Source of the DNA: Doryteuthis pealeii
Taxonomy: Eukaryota > Mollusca > Cephalopoda > Myopsida > Loliginidae
Direction: 5' to 3'
Assembly (NCBI GenBank): GCA_023376005.1
Contig: CM042142.1
Span: forward strand, 56,340,259 to 56,404,258
DNA: 64,000 nucleotides
Shown here: positions 11,701 through 22,205 of the stretch, piece by piece
How positions within the stretch are numbered: the first letter of the stretch is position 1
Layout of the letters: each line of letters begins with the position of its first letter
Notes under the pieces: model-generated
Told to the model about the DNA's origin: nothing
Database searches by the model: none
The model's input: the letters and a program-made list of their open reading frames with translations, nothing else
Program-made: the position numbers and the translations under genes

Positions 11701-12196
11701 GCCGCTCGCAAGCGTGCAATACAAAGCAAACGCCGCAGATTTTCCATCATGCACCCGTTGCGACAGTGGCTTAGAAGAAACGGCTGAGCACGCCTTCTAC
11801 CACTGTGTCGGGGTTCGTTCGTTTTGGGAGTACGTGAACGAGGTTACGGCCCGTATCGCACCCAATCAGTGGGTGCCGCTCGACGTGGGTTACGTCGTGG
11901 ATAACGTCAGTCCGCCGTTCGCCGGAGAAAAACGAAAGGTGTTTTTCGCTATACTAGCCGTAGCTAGAATGGTGATATGGTCGACGCGAAACAAGGGATT
12001 GCATGAGGACGGGGAATTCTCCTGTCAGGATCTGATCTGTTATTTCAAGCATCAGCTTAAAATAAAGATTAGGTGCGATAGGAGGATGCTCGACACCATG
12101 ACATTCAACGAAAGGTGGATAAATGCCGCAAGCTTGTGTGTGAGAACGGGGGCAGGAGTAGAAACATTGTTGCCTGCCCATCATGGCCAGCACTGA
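8762..12196 (+). pseudogene. LINE ORF2: APE endonuclease and reverse transcriptase (two frameshifts)
   Basis: This would be the enzyme of target-primed reverse transcription. It starts at ATG 8762, 11 bases after the ORF1 stop, which suggests reinitiation. The APE domain shows SINGRGL, VQETHF, MGDWNAILD and KSDHKLL, the usual Mg-binding and catalytic positions. It is split by a shift near 9065-9085 (frame 2 to 3) and another near 9225-9245 (back to frame 2). From 9266 a 976-codon frame is uninterrupted. The reverse transcriptase motifs are NLDQSKAFDRVDH (first Asp at residue 418), VRQGCPLSPLLY and YADD (residues 522-525). A C-terminal knuckle CTRCDSGLEETAEHAFYHC starts at residue 829. Total near 1145 codons, normal for the family. 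Stop TGA at 12194. All catalytic motifs are intact, so only the two shifts inactivate it. Confidence 0.9.
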
Positions 12197-13008
12197 CGGG
12201 GATCCCGTCTCGGGACCCCATCCCTTAGATAGACAAACAAAGTCTTTAAAATAAACAAAAGATAAAAACAAAGAAAAGTAAAAACTGCATACACCATAGA
12301 TCCTTTTAGTTAGGAGGCTGAATGATCATCAACCCCAGTTTTTTCTCGTAGGACAGATCCAGGACCCCAATCCCAAGTTTTTTATAAAACCCCCGTGTCA
12401 CTCTAAGGTTTTTTTCCTGGAAAGTCAAATTTTTTAGCAACCCAACCCGTCCGGCCTACAGAACCCCAAATTTTTTATACCGACAACCCACTAAGGACAC
12501 CCACTCCCGTATTAGAGCACTGACCGGCTTGCTTTCAAACAAAGTACGGAAGACAGTCGGCAGGCTAATATACTAGCTAAGGGAAAGGGGGTAACCAAAT
12601 GACCCACAAATTTTGTTTTCTGTTTACATGTATTTTCAGTTTCTTGGGTTTTTCTGTTTTTATTTTTCCCACCCCCTCCATCGCCAAATCATCCAAACGA
12701 ATATGGGGACAAATTTTTAAGTAGGTTAGATGCATAGAGTGAATGAGGTATTTTGGTGGAAGAGAGCTGCGTAAGGAGAGAATGCAAGAATTTTATTTTA
12801 TTTTTGAATGAATCGGTCGGCGATTGAACCTAGCTAGATAGATCAGTGTAGTTGTATGACCAGTTTTATAACCCACCCCCCAAAACCAAACTTCCGGCTA
12901 TATGCCGAGTCGTGTTCACACTCGATGTACTTCATTTTAAATAAATAAAAGTTTGTTTGGAGTGAGTGCACGAGTGTGCTCACTTCAAATAGTTGTGTCA
13001 TTTCGAGC
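12197..13008 (+). other. Probable 3' untranslated region of the LINE
   Basis: GC stays higher than the flanks, with C-rich runs around 12330-12500 and an imperfect hairpin around 12965-12982 (GTGAGTGCACGAGTGTGCTC). No poly(A) or tandem tail is seen at the right border. The 89-codon minus-strand frame at 12843-13112 spans the border and is not credible as a gene. Confidence 0.5.
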
Positions 13009-13074
13009 TTGTATTCAGTTACAATCGCATGCCACCTTGTCTTCCCAGTTCGACGGTAATTGGAACTTATTCTA

Positions 13075-13305
13075 CGACCCCTCCGCACGAGCAGGATGTG
13101 ACACAAGGTCAATTTCTTAAGCGGAGTTCAACAGGTTTGAATTCAAAGTTTTCCTTCTCCTAGACTGGTTGCCTAACCAAGGTTAAAGAGCCCAGTCTGC
13201 CCTACTATTTACCCATAGCTGGAGGGAGAGTAGAATTCATACCTTTCCCAAGGGTATTAGCGCTAAGTGAAATGCAATTACCACGTCCAGCTATATTACC
13301 CATAT
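13075..13305 (-). repeat. SINE family B, tail and body
   Basis: Read on the minus strand it matches the family-B body from GCGCTAATACCCTTGGGAAA to CACATCCTGCTCGTGCGGAG. The tRNA-like head is missing except for a CACGT motif near 13285. It abuts the right border of the LINE. Confidence 0.75.
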
Positions 13306-13358
13306 GGTTAATCTTGAGTAATATATATCTAGGGTATTGCAATTTTATTATCTCTCAG

Positions 13359-13361
<3 letters not shown>

Positions 13362-13403
<42 letters not shown>

Positions 13404-13413
13404 TATATATATA
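13362..13413. repeat. (TA)n microsatellite
   Basis: An almost pure TA run with one G interruption. Confidence 0.9.
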
Positions 13414-13494
13414 GGTGGATGATATCAAGTGTTCCCTTGACAGGATTTTAAAAAATTGAAAACTCAAACATCCATATAGTTTTTTACTAAGCTT

Positions 13495-13720
13495 AGCTTA
13501 GATGTGGCACAAAGCCAGATTATGGGGCACCCAGTGAGAATCGAACAAGCTTGCTGCATGAGTAGCATAGCTTGAGTAATCTGATCTGTTCAGAAAAGCA
13601 CCTGGGAGGGAACAGTAGGTGTGATGCTATACCTCAGTAAAACAATCTCTGGTCTAGCATCAGCAAAAAGGGGATAGACTCCCTTGCTGTTCGTCTATAG
13701 GCCACTCTGCAGACTTTACT
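13495..13720 (+). repeat. SINE family A, degenerate head
   Basis: The body is clear: GTAATCTGATCTGTTCAG, then GGTCTAGCATCAGCAAAAA, then GGGGATAGACTCCCTTGCTG, then GGCCACTCTGC. The tRNA-like head is eroded. Confidence 0.7.
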
Positions 13721-14091
13721 ACTTTACTCATATAAATTTTTTTTAGTATTCATTTTTCCTCACTAAGAAACAAAAATTGAAATTATATTAGCTTTTTGTC
13801 ACCAAAAGTTTGTCATAGTTTTATAAATCTTTATAATATTAGTTTGTTGCAATGAGCTGTTCATATTGCTACAAACTAGTTTGGTTTTAGGTTTCATAAT
13901 ATGTTTATTTGACAGAAAATTTGGTTCAGTCTACAACAAAAGCAAATTGCAATTACATGATAATTTATTTGTAAACCCTGAGAGGATAGAAGTTGTTCTA
14001 TTTTTTACAGTCCCTCTCAGTACTTGTCTAGGATTTTATAGCCTTGTGACATCCAAAAATTAAGAGCTATATCTAAAAGCAAAAAATCATC

Positions 14092-14290
14092 AGGGTGGCC
14101 TACAGTCAGTATCAGCGAGGGAATCTATCCCCTTTTTACTAGCACTAGACCAAGGAGATTGTTTCTGCATCTGAGGTGGAGTGCCACACCTACCATCAGC
14201 TCCTTACTTTACCGCACAGATCCATGTGCTACTCATATGCTGAGTTGGCAGTTTTTCGCCAAACGCTCTACCGACTGAGCTACAAATACT
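14092..14290 (-). repeat. SINE family A
   Basis: Minus-strand copy. The head shows an A box GTAGCTCAGTCGGTAGAGCG, and the body ends at GGCCACCCTG at its left border. It forms an inverted pair with 13495-13720. Confidence 0.75.
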
Positions 14291-14411
14291 GGGGAAAAAA
14301 ATAAAACAATGTTATGACAAAATAACTAGGCATAAAATAACCCTAGACAAATTGAAATGCTGTTAAAACCAATCAATTGATAAATAAATCACACACATGT
14401 ACACATACAAG

Positions 14412-14705
14412 AAGGAGGCCATAGTGTAATGGTTATCATCATAGGAACTGGACACAGTGACACAAGTTCAAATCCTGAACAAGGCTGGTTGAAATTCATA
14501 TAGAACTAATACACTTAGGAAAGGTATGGAAACCAATTATTCCTCCATCCAACTATGGGTAAATAGTAGAATGGAGTGGGCTCTTTGAACCTGGTATGGC
14601 AACTGGTGTAAGAGAAGTAAAACTCTGATTTCAAATCTGTTAAAACTCCACTAAAATGACCCTGTATCACACTCTGCTCATGCAAAGGGGTTGGTAAATA
14701 CATAT
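14412..14705 (+). repeat. SINE family B, full-length type
   Basis: A box AGTGTAATGGTTA and B box AAGTTCAAATCC, then the body to TGCAAAGGGGTTGGTAAATA. The start of the 16-kb duplicated block lies inside this SINE, near 14540. Confidence 0.75.
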
Positions 14706-15474
14706 ATGTAGGGTTTTTATATTGATTGTTCTATAATTATACCCCCTCTCTCTCTCTCTCTTTTACACATACACACACACTGAAAGTGTGTATTTATCAA
14801 ATTAATCCAACTTTGCCACAAAGTTAAAATTATTACTCAACTCTCAATATAGGTGCCTGAATATGTTGTATAATTAAAAGCTAGCCTATTCATTATATAC
14901 GATAAGTGTAGCTTAATTCAAAACTAACTGTCACGGAAAAAACACAGGAAAAATGATGGACAGATTTTGACCTGCATTTGACCTCACTTCTGGTTTGCCA
15001 GTGTAAATCTGAGTTTTGGAAGTCACATGTTGGTTGGGTGCAATGGCAAACTGCCCATTGAAACAAAATTCTCACTTGTGTGTTTGTTGATCTGGATCTT
15101 ATAAAACAATAAAGAGCTCTAAGAAAAAATTAAAGTCTTGTGTTCGTTTACTAAAAACAAAAAAAAACGGACAAGACACAGAAGACTTCCCAGAATAACA
15201 TCTACGAGACTAGATCCAGCTGAGAATAATATCTTCAGTGCAGAGTAGCAAGATAGAAGATAACAGATAGATGATCTACTCAGAACTACTGGAAGAATAT
15301 ACAAAAGAAGATAGGTGTATCTGTGTGCAACCTAGGCTATACTTTACAAAATACTACAATATACACAGATACATATATATATGTTGACATAGTTTTAATG
15401 CACAAATTAAAAAAAACATTTTTTACTAACTTAAATATATATGTGTGTACATGCAAGTATGTGAATGCGTATAT

Positions 15475-15755
15475 ATAATGTCCTGGAAATGACGTTAAAC
15501 TATATGATGGTGAGGTTCCAGTTTTGGAGGTTTGGGGAATGTGGAGCACCCCTTCATCACCATTGCTCCCTGGCCCACTCTGACCGGAGTGGTAGTACTT
15601 GTTAGGGTCCCATCTATGGGTTAAATAGAAAAACATGAGTTGATAAACAAAATTGTATTATCCATTAAGAATTGATTTATTTCAAAACTTTATCGGCATT
15701 AAATGACCCACTGAGGTTGATATGCCATAAACCAAACCAAACCAAGCGTATGTAT
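15475..15755 (-). repeat. R1 repeat
   Basis: Minus-strand R1 from TCCTGGAAATGACG to GGTTGATATGCCATAAACC, truncated at the far end. It is repeated in noisier form at about 31615-31875. Confidence 0.75.
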
Positions 15756-16081
15756 ATGTATACATTTATTCTTTTATTTATACTATTACTTAAAATGTTT
15801 ATGAAAATAAACATTAGATTAATATGAAATTTGATTTCATGTATATGAAATATCTATTCAATCAATAGTTTAATTTAAATTGCTAAACATATTAAATTTA
15901 TATTTTTTAACGGTCAGGGTTCATAAAATATTCTCAACAAGAAATTGAAAGATACAATAAATACTCTTTAAGGGTTCCTCATTTCATATTCCAAATCTGA
16001 TGAAAACGGTTGGAGTAAATAAATGTCATTCCCAACAACATATTTTGAAATGTCTATTCAAGAATATGTAATTTTTCTTCT

Positions 16082-16239
16082 GGGTTTCCATAAACCCAGT
16101 TAAGTTTTTCTATATATATTATTTAATACCTGAAGGTTTCCATAAACCCAGTTTAATTTTTCTATATGTATTATTTAATACCTGAAGTTTTCCATAAACC
16201 TAGTTTAATTTTTCTATATCTATTATTTAATACCTGAAG
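16082..16239 (+). repeat. Three-copy 52-bp tandem repeat
   Basis: Each unit reads GTTTCCATAAACCCAGTT, then TTTTTCTATAT, then ATTATTTAATACCTGAA. Three units lie head to tail with a few substitutions. The counterpart in copy 2 is near 32200-32345. Confidence 0.85.
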
Positions 16240-16845
16240 CATATATGGTTCCTTTATATTTTAAGATCTTATATATGAGTATGGAATATAACAAATAGGC
16301 TTAGTATTGAATGGTATAGTCATCTCTTTGCAATAGAAACCACAGATTTCATTGCTACAATTAAATTAGGTGTAAAGAAAAAACATGACATATAAGTTAT
16401 GAAAAGTTTGTTAATTTTTCCCTGTGTAAAAAAGTGTCTAAATATTGTCAAGAAAATAGTCAGACTTTATGTTCTTGAAAAAGAAAAAAAAAAAAGGTTA
16501 AAAATATTAAAACTAATGCTTCATTAACAAACCAATTATAATGTGTTTAGGCAAAGAAGTTATTTTCTTTATTTTCAATTTGAAAACTTTCAATTGAACA
16601 AAACACTTAATAGACACTTGGAAAGTGAAAAGCAGTTAAAGTAATGAAACAAACATAATCTTTTAAGTTTTGTTCATTATAAAGGATTTAACTTAAAAGA
16701 AAAAATGTATCAGTCATGTTATTTCATTGAATGTGAAATGTTGCAAAAATATTTATCAAGAAAACAGCCAAATAACAAAATAGAAAACTTTTAAAATTTC
16801 ATCAAGGAAGCTAATTGATCATAACATATTTTTTTAGACATTACC
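16240..16845. other. No gene seen
   Basis: AT-rich sequence with A-runs near 16480. No ORF and no repeat boundary recognised. Confidence 0.55.
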
Positions 16846-17380
16846 ATTGATTTGATTGGTTGATTGGATTTTATGGCATGTCAACCCTTGTTCAATTTGA
16901 TTGGTTGATTGGATTTTATGGCATGTCAACCCTTGTTCAATTTGATTGGTTGATTGGATTTTATGGCATGTCAACCTTGTTCAATTTGATTGGTTGATTG
17001 GATTTTATGGCATGTCAACCCTTGTTCAATTTGATTGGTTGATTGGATTTTATGGCATGTCAACCCTTGTTCAATTTGATTGGTTGATTGGATTTTATGG
17101 CATGTCAACCCTTGTTCAATTTGATTGGTTGATTGGATTTTATGGCATGTCAACCTTGTTCAATTTGATTGGTTGATTGGATTTTATGGCATGTCAACCT
17201 TTGTTCAATTTGATTGGTTGATTGGATTTTATGGCATGTCAACCTTTGTTCAATTTGATTGGTTGATTGGATTGGATTTTATGGCATGTCAACCTTTGTT
17301 CAATTTGATTGGTTGATTGGATTTTTATGGCATGTCAACCCTTGTTCAATTTGATTGGTTGTTTTATGGCATATCAACCC
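16846..17380 (+). repeat. 45-bp minisatellite, about 11 units
   Basis: The unit is TTGATTGGTTGATTGGATTT, then TATGGCATGTCAACC, then CTTGTTCAAT. About eleven copies are nearly identical. One carries an extra GATTG step and the last runs into GTTTTATGGCATATCAACC and CATTTAATGCTGAATCAAG, which resembles the start of R1. Open frames through the array are only the repeat read as codons. Confidence 0.92.
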
Positions 17381-17944
17381 GTTAAGGATCATTTAATGCT
17401 GAATCAAGTCATTTCTTACAGTAGCCATGTGGCAAGAGGGTATCGGTGGTACAAATAAGGAACACGAGTATTAATATATATATATTTTCAATTTTGTGTC
17501 AGCTCAACAAAGATAGTTAACCAGATTTTTTAAAAAATAAAAACTGTCTTTTAATACATTTATAATATCATTTTTTTTCTTTTACATGTGTATGAAGTAA
17601 AAATTAAAAGGTTTCAAGGGAGAAAGAGAGAGAGAGAGGAGGTTTCTATTTTATATCCTAATGGGCGAGGCTACATCCACCAAAGAAGCCAGAGGACTTT
17701 TAATGTTTGAAGAAAGGTATTTTCAGGAGAAAATAACTATAAAGAGAAGAGAAAAAAGTCACAGACGGGAATATATAAGCAAAAGAGGATAGGGAAGAAT
17801 ATTTTATGATCTATATGAAGATAAAGTATATTTATTATTTGGAAAAAAGCCAGCTCTGACTGCAATTTGGTCCCCAGATTGAACTCATGAGAAAAAAAGA
17901 GTTGCATCCTGGTAGTGAAAGCCACCAAAATAAAAGAATCCCAT

Positions 17945-17945
<1 letters not shown>

Positions 17946-18027
<82 letters not shown>

Positions 18028-18030
18028 TGT
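17946..18030. repeat. (CA)n(TA)n(CA)n compound microsatellite
   Basis: A CA run, then a TA run, then a second CA run. The small open frames across it are low-complexity artefacts. Confidence 0.92.
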
Positions 18031-18142
18031 ATTTTAGATTAATACCGTATTGGATTAATCTTTACTTCATTTGTTTTTCATAAATCAATAATGACAGACC
18101 CTATCTTAACTAATGAAATGAAAAGGCATCCTGTGTATGTGA

Positions 18143-18483
18143 GCATTAAAGGCTGATCATAGAGATTTAGAAATTGCACGTTTTCTTAAAATTACAAGAT
18201 CTTTTGTACACAAAATTCATAATGGCTGACTATCTGTAGGATCATTACCCCCAACATTTGGCCCCCTAACTCTCCAGATCTCATTTCATTGGACTACTAT
18301 GTGTGGAGAAATGTTGAGAAAGAAGTTAATGCACATCCTCATAACACCAAAGACTCTTTCAAGACTGCAATACTTCTGATATGAACCAGAATCAGTTAAC
18401 CCGATTTTGAGGTCAACCAATTTTGACATCTTACAGAGGCAGTTATTGATGCTAGTGGTGGATTCATTGAATACAATTATTAA
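18143..18483 (+). pseudogene. Internally deleted mariner-family transposase remnant
   Basis: Three pieces of a Tc1/mariner transposase are visible. Piece 1 (18143-18229) reads RDLEIARFLKITRSFVHKI, the N-terminal helix-turn-helix that binds the element ends. Piece 2 (18253-18372) reads NIWPPNSPDL then LDYYVW, containing the SPD that supplies the third catalytic Asp. Piece 3 (to the TAA at 18481) reads AVIDASGGFIEYN, the usual C-terminus. The central part with the first two catalytic Asp is gone and stops separate the pieces, so it is a dead deletion derivative. The same remnant is at 34331-34665. Confidence 0.8.
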
Positions 18484-18590
18484 TTCTTAATTAACTTTTA
18501 TGTTTGTTATTTTTGTTCAAATAGAGTAATTTTCTGTAGTTATATAGGAGTATTTCTAAATCTGCTCAATATCATAGATAGAGCATGCCA

Positions 18591-18744
18591 TATCTAAGTT
18601 ATTGTGGACATGAAGTCAACAATGCTTGGTTACTGACAGTTTCTCACCTATGTGATTGTCAAACCACTTGGTTTGACAATCGTATAAGCAAGAAATGTCT
18701 GTAACCAAGTCCCATTGACTTTATGTCCATGCTACCCTAACTTA
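18591..18744. mobile_element. Foldback element, about 77-bp arms, no loop
   Basis: An imperfect palindrome centred near 18667. TAAGTTATTGTGGACATGAA pairs with the complement at the other end, and GATTGTCAAACCA pairs with TGGTTTGACAATC next to the centre. No ORF. It lies 108 bp after the mariner remnant and may be a MITE. The counterpart is at 34761-34917. Confidence 0.75.
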
Positions 18745-18805
18745 TATATATATATATACATTAATATTGGTAATATAGTTTACTATAAGTAAAGAGTGCA
18801 GAAAT

Positions 18806-18840
<35 letters not shown>

Positions 18841-19281
18841 TGTACAAAATGGTAAAATCTGTTTCTGTATGCATATATGAAAAGAGATTGATCAGAATGG
18901 ATTTATATATTAAAAAGTAGTTATTTGATATTACTAACAAGGGGATAAAAAAAAACATTCTAAATTTGTTGGATGTATCTTGGTTGGTTGTTTTATGGCA
19001 AATCAAACCTTTTTGGTTCATTTGATGCTGAATCAGGTCATTTTGATATCAGGTGCTTACAGTACCTGCTCTTGCTTAAATGGTCACCCATCTTGGTTTT
19101 CATAAAAGAGACATAATAAGACTCCAAATACAAAGTGCTTTATCTGCTCTTTAATGCATTAACACTTTGCACTACCAAAATGCAATTTTTAAGAAAATAT
19201 TTTCCTTCAATTTTTGTGATTTTTTTCCATACTTAAAGGTTTATATGAGGAAGGGACGAGGAGCACTATAAGTAGTTTTGA

Positions 19282-19590
19282 CTAATGAGAATTGAGGTTC
19301 GAATTCAGGGTTTTCCTTCTCTTAGACGTTGCCATACCAAGGTTAAAGAGCCCATTGTCTGTATCAACTGGCCAGTGAGGAAGTCTATTCCCTTTTTACT
19401 AGTGCTAGACCAAGGAGATTGTTTTTGCTGAGCTGTAGCATCATACCTACCGTCAGCTCCCCACTTCACTGCACAGATTATAGATTACCCAATCTGAGTG
19501 CCTCATGTGCTGAGTTGGTGGGGGACTGGTATCAAACTAGGAACCTTGTAATTCCAAGGTGGGTGTTCTACCGAGCTAAACTGGCTTCAT
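19282..19590 (-). repeat. SINE family A next to a SINE-B fragment
   Basis: On the minus strand 19590-19353 is family A with A box TTTAGCTCGGTAGAACA and B box GGTTCCTAGTTTGATACC. 19352-19282 continues as family B 3' body (GGGCTCTTTAACCTTGGTAT and onward). The two families are fused without a spacer. Confidence 0.7.
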
Positions 19591-19611
19591 TTTTTTTAAT
19601 TAAATATGATA

Positions 19612-19850
19612 TTTACCAAGCAACCCATGTGTATGGGTTAGACACAAGACCCTATTAATGTGGGACCACCAACAAGCCGTAACTCAGGGGTGATGGGTGC
19701 AAAAAATGCATTGATCCCGTCGGCATTCCTCCTCAAGGCAGGTGCCTCAGGCACTGGGCAATAAACCAGCCCTGCTCTTTAAATCAGGGGGAAAGTGTTG
19801 CCTGTGGGGAATAGGCTCCTGGGATCAATGCTGTTAATTGTATCAACGGT
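19612..19850 (+). repeat. GC-rich repeat R2
   Basis: Shares a block order with 23650-23900: CACAAG, then AATGTGGG, then CGGCATTCC, then CTCAGGCACTGGGCAATAAA, then CCTGGGATC. It is much richer in GC than its surroundings. Class unknown and no ORF. Confidence 0.7.
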
Positions 19851-20553
19851 CCATGTTTAAATATAGTTTTGTAATAATGAAAAATTTAATGCATATCAAT
19901 TTAGCTTAATCATAACAATGATATAATTGGGTAGGTAAAAAAAAAAAAAGAATTTTTTTTTTTTTATTACTTCCATGGAATTTACTATTTCCAAAGTACT
20001 TTGTTTCCTCTCCACCCCCAACCCCACCTGACATACAACAGATTGCTTTCATCATAGATATCTAAAGACAAAACACCTGTCAGAAAACTCAATACCTTAT
20101 CTTCCCCATCTTCGCCATCATAAAAAAAAAGGTAGAATAAAGACAAACTTTTAGGTTTGTTTTCTTCTCTCACTCTTTTTCGCCAAAAGTATAAGGGAAG
20201 AAAATAAGTAAGATTGTGGGCGGGGGGTAGTCTAATCTGACAGAAGAAAACATAAAAAATGGTTTGCAAAATGGACTTTCTTGTAAGTTAAGGAACATTA
20301 CAGTAGCAGACAGATCCCATCACTTAACAAGTTTAGTCTGAAGAATGAAGTCAGGAAGAAAAATTGTTGAGGGGTTCAAGTATTGTTTGCTTGTTCCTGC
20401 AAATGTTTGTTTGAAAAAGTACATAAACATTATTCTTTTTTTATTTTATTTTGCATTCTTATTTCTTTCTGCTTAGATACTGAATGTTAAATAAAAATAG
20501 TGTACTTATATTTACTTCTTGTCTCTAGCGATGAAAGCAGAATCTAAAAGACA

Positions 20554-20609
<56 letters not shown>

Positions 20610-21439
20610 CTTTGGGTCAGATTTTGGTGTTTATTAAATGTGGCATCAGCGTAAATTGTTTTTCTTAATACCTTTGATTTCTATGAGTTTTCTTTTTATT
20701 GGTCTGATTGAATACTTTATTTCCCTTAGTTCCTATACTATCTTGGGCATGTACTTCTTAGCAACAATATTTTCATGCATATAAATACAAATACTTGGGT
20801 AAGTTAAAAGTTTTGCAACATTTTGGTTACATGCCAGTTTGCAGCACATGATCAACCATAGAAGGTACCTGCTGTGGTTGGTAGTATCATGGTAGAGGTG
20901 CGCTGACATGTTGTGCATTGCTTCACTCCATGTGTGATTTGAAAGCCATCCAGATAAAATGTGCAACATAATCTAATTTAGGAACTTATGCTTTATGAGT
21001 TCAAACTGGGTGTTGGCATTTTTTGATTATAAGGTGTGTGCCAGATGTCCACTTCTACTTATAGACTCGCCGATAACCATGGACCAACCTATTGGCCAAC
21101 CACTGGCAGTGATCTGCTGCTGATATTGTTATTTATACCGGCTGTTCTAATCTTAGCTACTTACAACTACTTGAACCTTCGTGGACGACGGAATATAGGA
21201 TTATATCACTGGACCTTTGAAACTACATAGGATTACATAACCCAGGACTTATTCACTTACCAAAGGATTCTATAGCTCAGGACTTACTTACTTAAAGTCC
21301 TTTTCAACTGGCCAAGGATGGCGGCCAGAAACTAAACGCTTCCACACTTCCATAAGGCTGTGAAAGCAAGCAAAAAAAATGAGTGAAAGGTGAAGGTGCA
21401 GTTGATCATATGACCAGATGATTCAAAAATTTTACTCAG
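19851..21439. other. No gene seen; one (TA)n tract
   Basis: A (TA)n run lies at about 20557-20605. The 94-codon minus frame 19985-20269 and the 78-codon frame 20733-20969 have no recognisable motif, and their counterparts in copy 2 are broken or shifted, so I do not call them genes. Confidence 0.55.
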
Positions 21440-21830
21440 GCTGCAAGAATCTGGAAGATCAGGCAAGAACAGTACGGCCTATAACAATGGGCATCCAAGG
21501 CTCTGCACCAGGCCATAGATGCAAATCTGGTAAGCTTGGCATCTCATAGTCCAGTGTGGTTTTGTTGTATTTACAATCTCGGCAAAAGCATTCGGAGCTG
21601 CTGAATAGTGCCTAAAATTACCAAAATCTTGCAAAAATTTTGATTTACTCTAGTATTTAATCATATTCAGGCTGCAGGAACCTCAATGATCAATGTCACA
21701 CAGTCCTAAAACTGTGCACAAAGCCAAATCTGGTGAGCTCGGCATCTCTTAGTCCAGTGTGGTTCTGGCATCTTCATGATCTTGGCAAAAGCATCCAGAG
21801 ATGCTGAATTGTGCCTCGTTACCAAGTATA
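21440..21830 (+). repeat. Two diverged tandem units of about 200 bp
   Basis: Both units begin CAGGCTGCA and share AAATCTGGTRAGCT, GGCATCTC, TAGTCCAGTGTGGTT, ATCT with GGCAAAAGCAT, and GCTGAATNGTGCC in the same order. They diverged substantially before the 16-kb block was copied. No ORF. Class unknown. Confidence 0.7.
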
Positions 21831-22205
21831 CCCTAGTAAATAGGGAGTACAATAAAGAATATAAAAGAATTCAAAAAAAGTGAGAACTCTTTTTGCCAAA
21901 GAACCTGTGTAAGAAACAAAACCCATTTACATCTTCATTGTACCAATCAGTGATAGTTATGCTTTTGTTGTTTTAATTAAAAGATGTTAGAAAGTTTTGA
22001 TGCAAAAAAGAAAACAGCAATGAATCTACCCAGACAAATAAGATTTTAAATTAAAAGTACACAGTAGAATTTTGCAGATCTTCAGACCACAGAATTATCT
22101 TTTTTTTAACTGAAAATTTGCCTCTAACAAATCCCTAGCAACAGATACACAACAGCATGAAGAAAATAACATAACATTTAAAAACTTTTTTTATTCATTA
22201 CTAGC

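Larger units (their letters stand above)
6191..13008 (+). mobile_element. Tx1/L1-like non-LTR retrotransposon, nearly full length
   Basis: The element has a 5' leader, ORF1 (6476-8750), an 11-base gap, ORF2 (8762-12196) and a 3' region of about 800 bp. It is visibly richer in GC than the flanks. The borders given are those of a 15-base direct repeat, TTGTATTCAGTTACA, at 6176-6190 and 13009-13023, which may be the target-site duplication. There is no poly(A) before the right copy, so the borders are tentative. The order ORF1 with RRM-like fold plus CCHC, then APE-RT-zinc knuckle, matches the Tx1/L1 group. Both ORFs are frameshifted, so this copy as written is inactive. Confidence 0.8.

Noticed and set aside
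16846..17316. Repetitive protein of about 75 residues from the minisatellite
   Set aside because: The unit length of 45 is a multiple of three, so it stays open by arithmetic; there is no start context or flanking gene.
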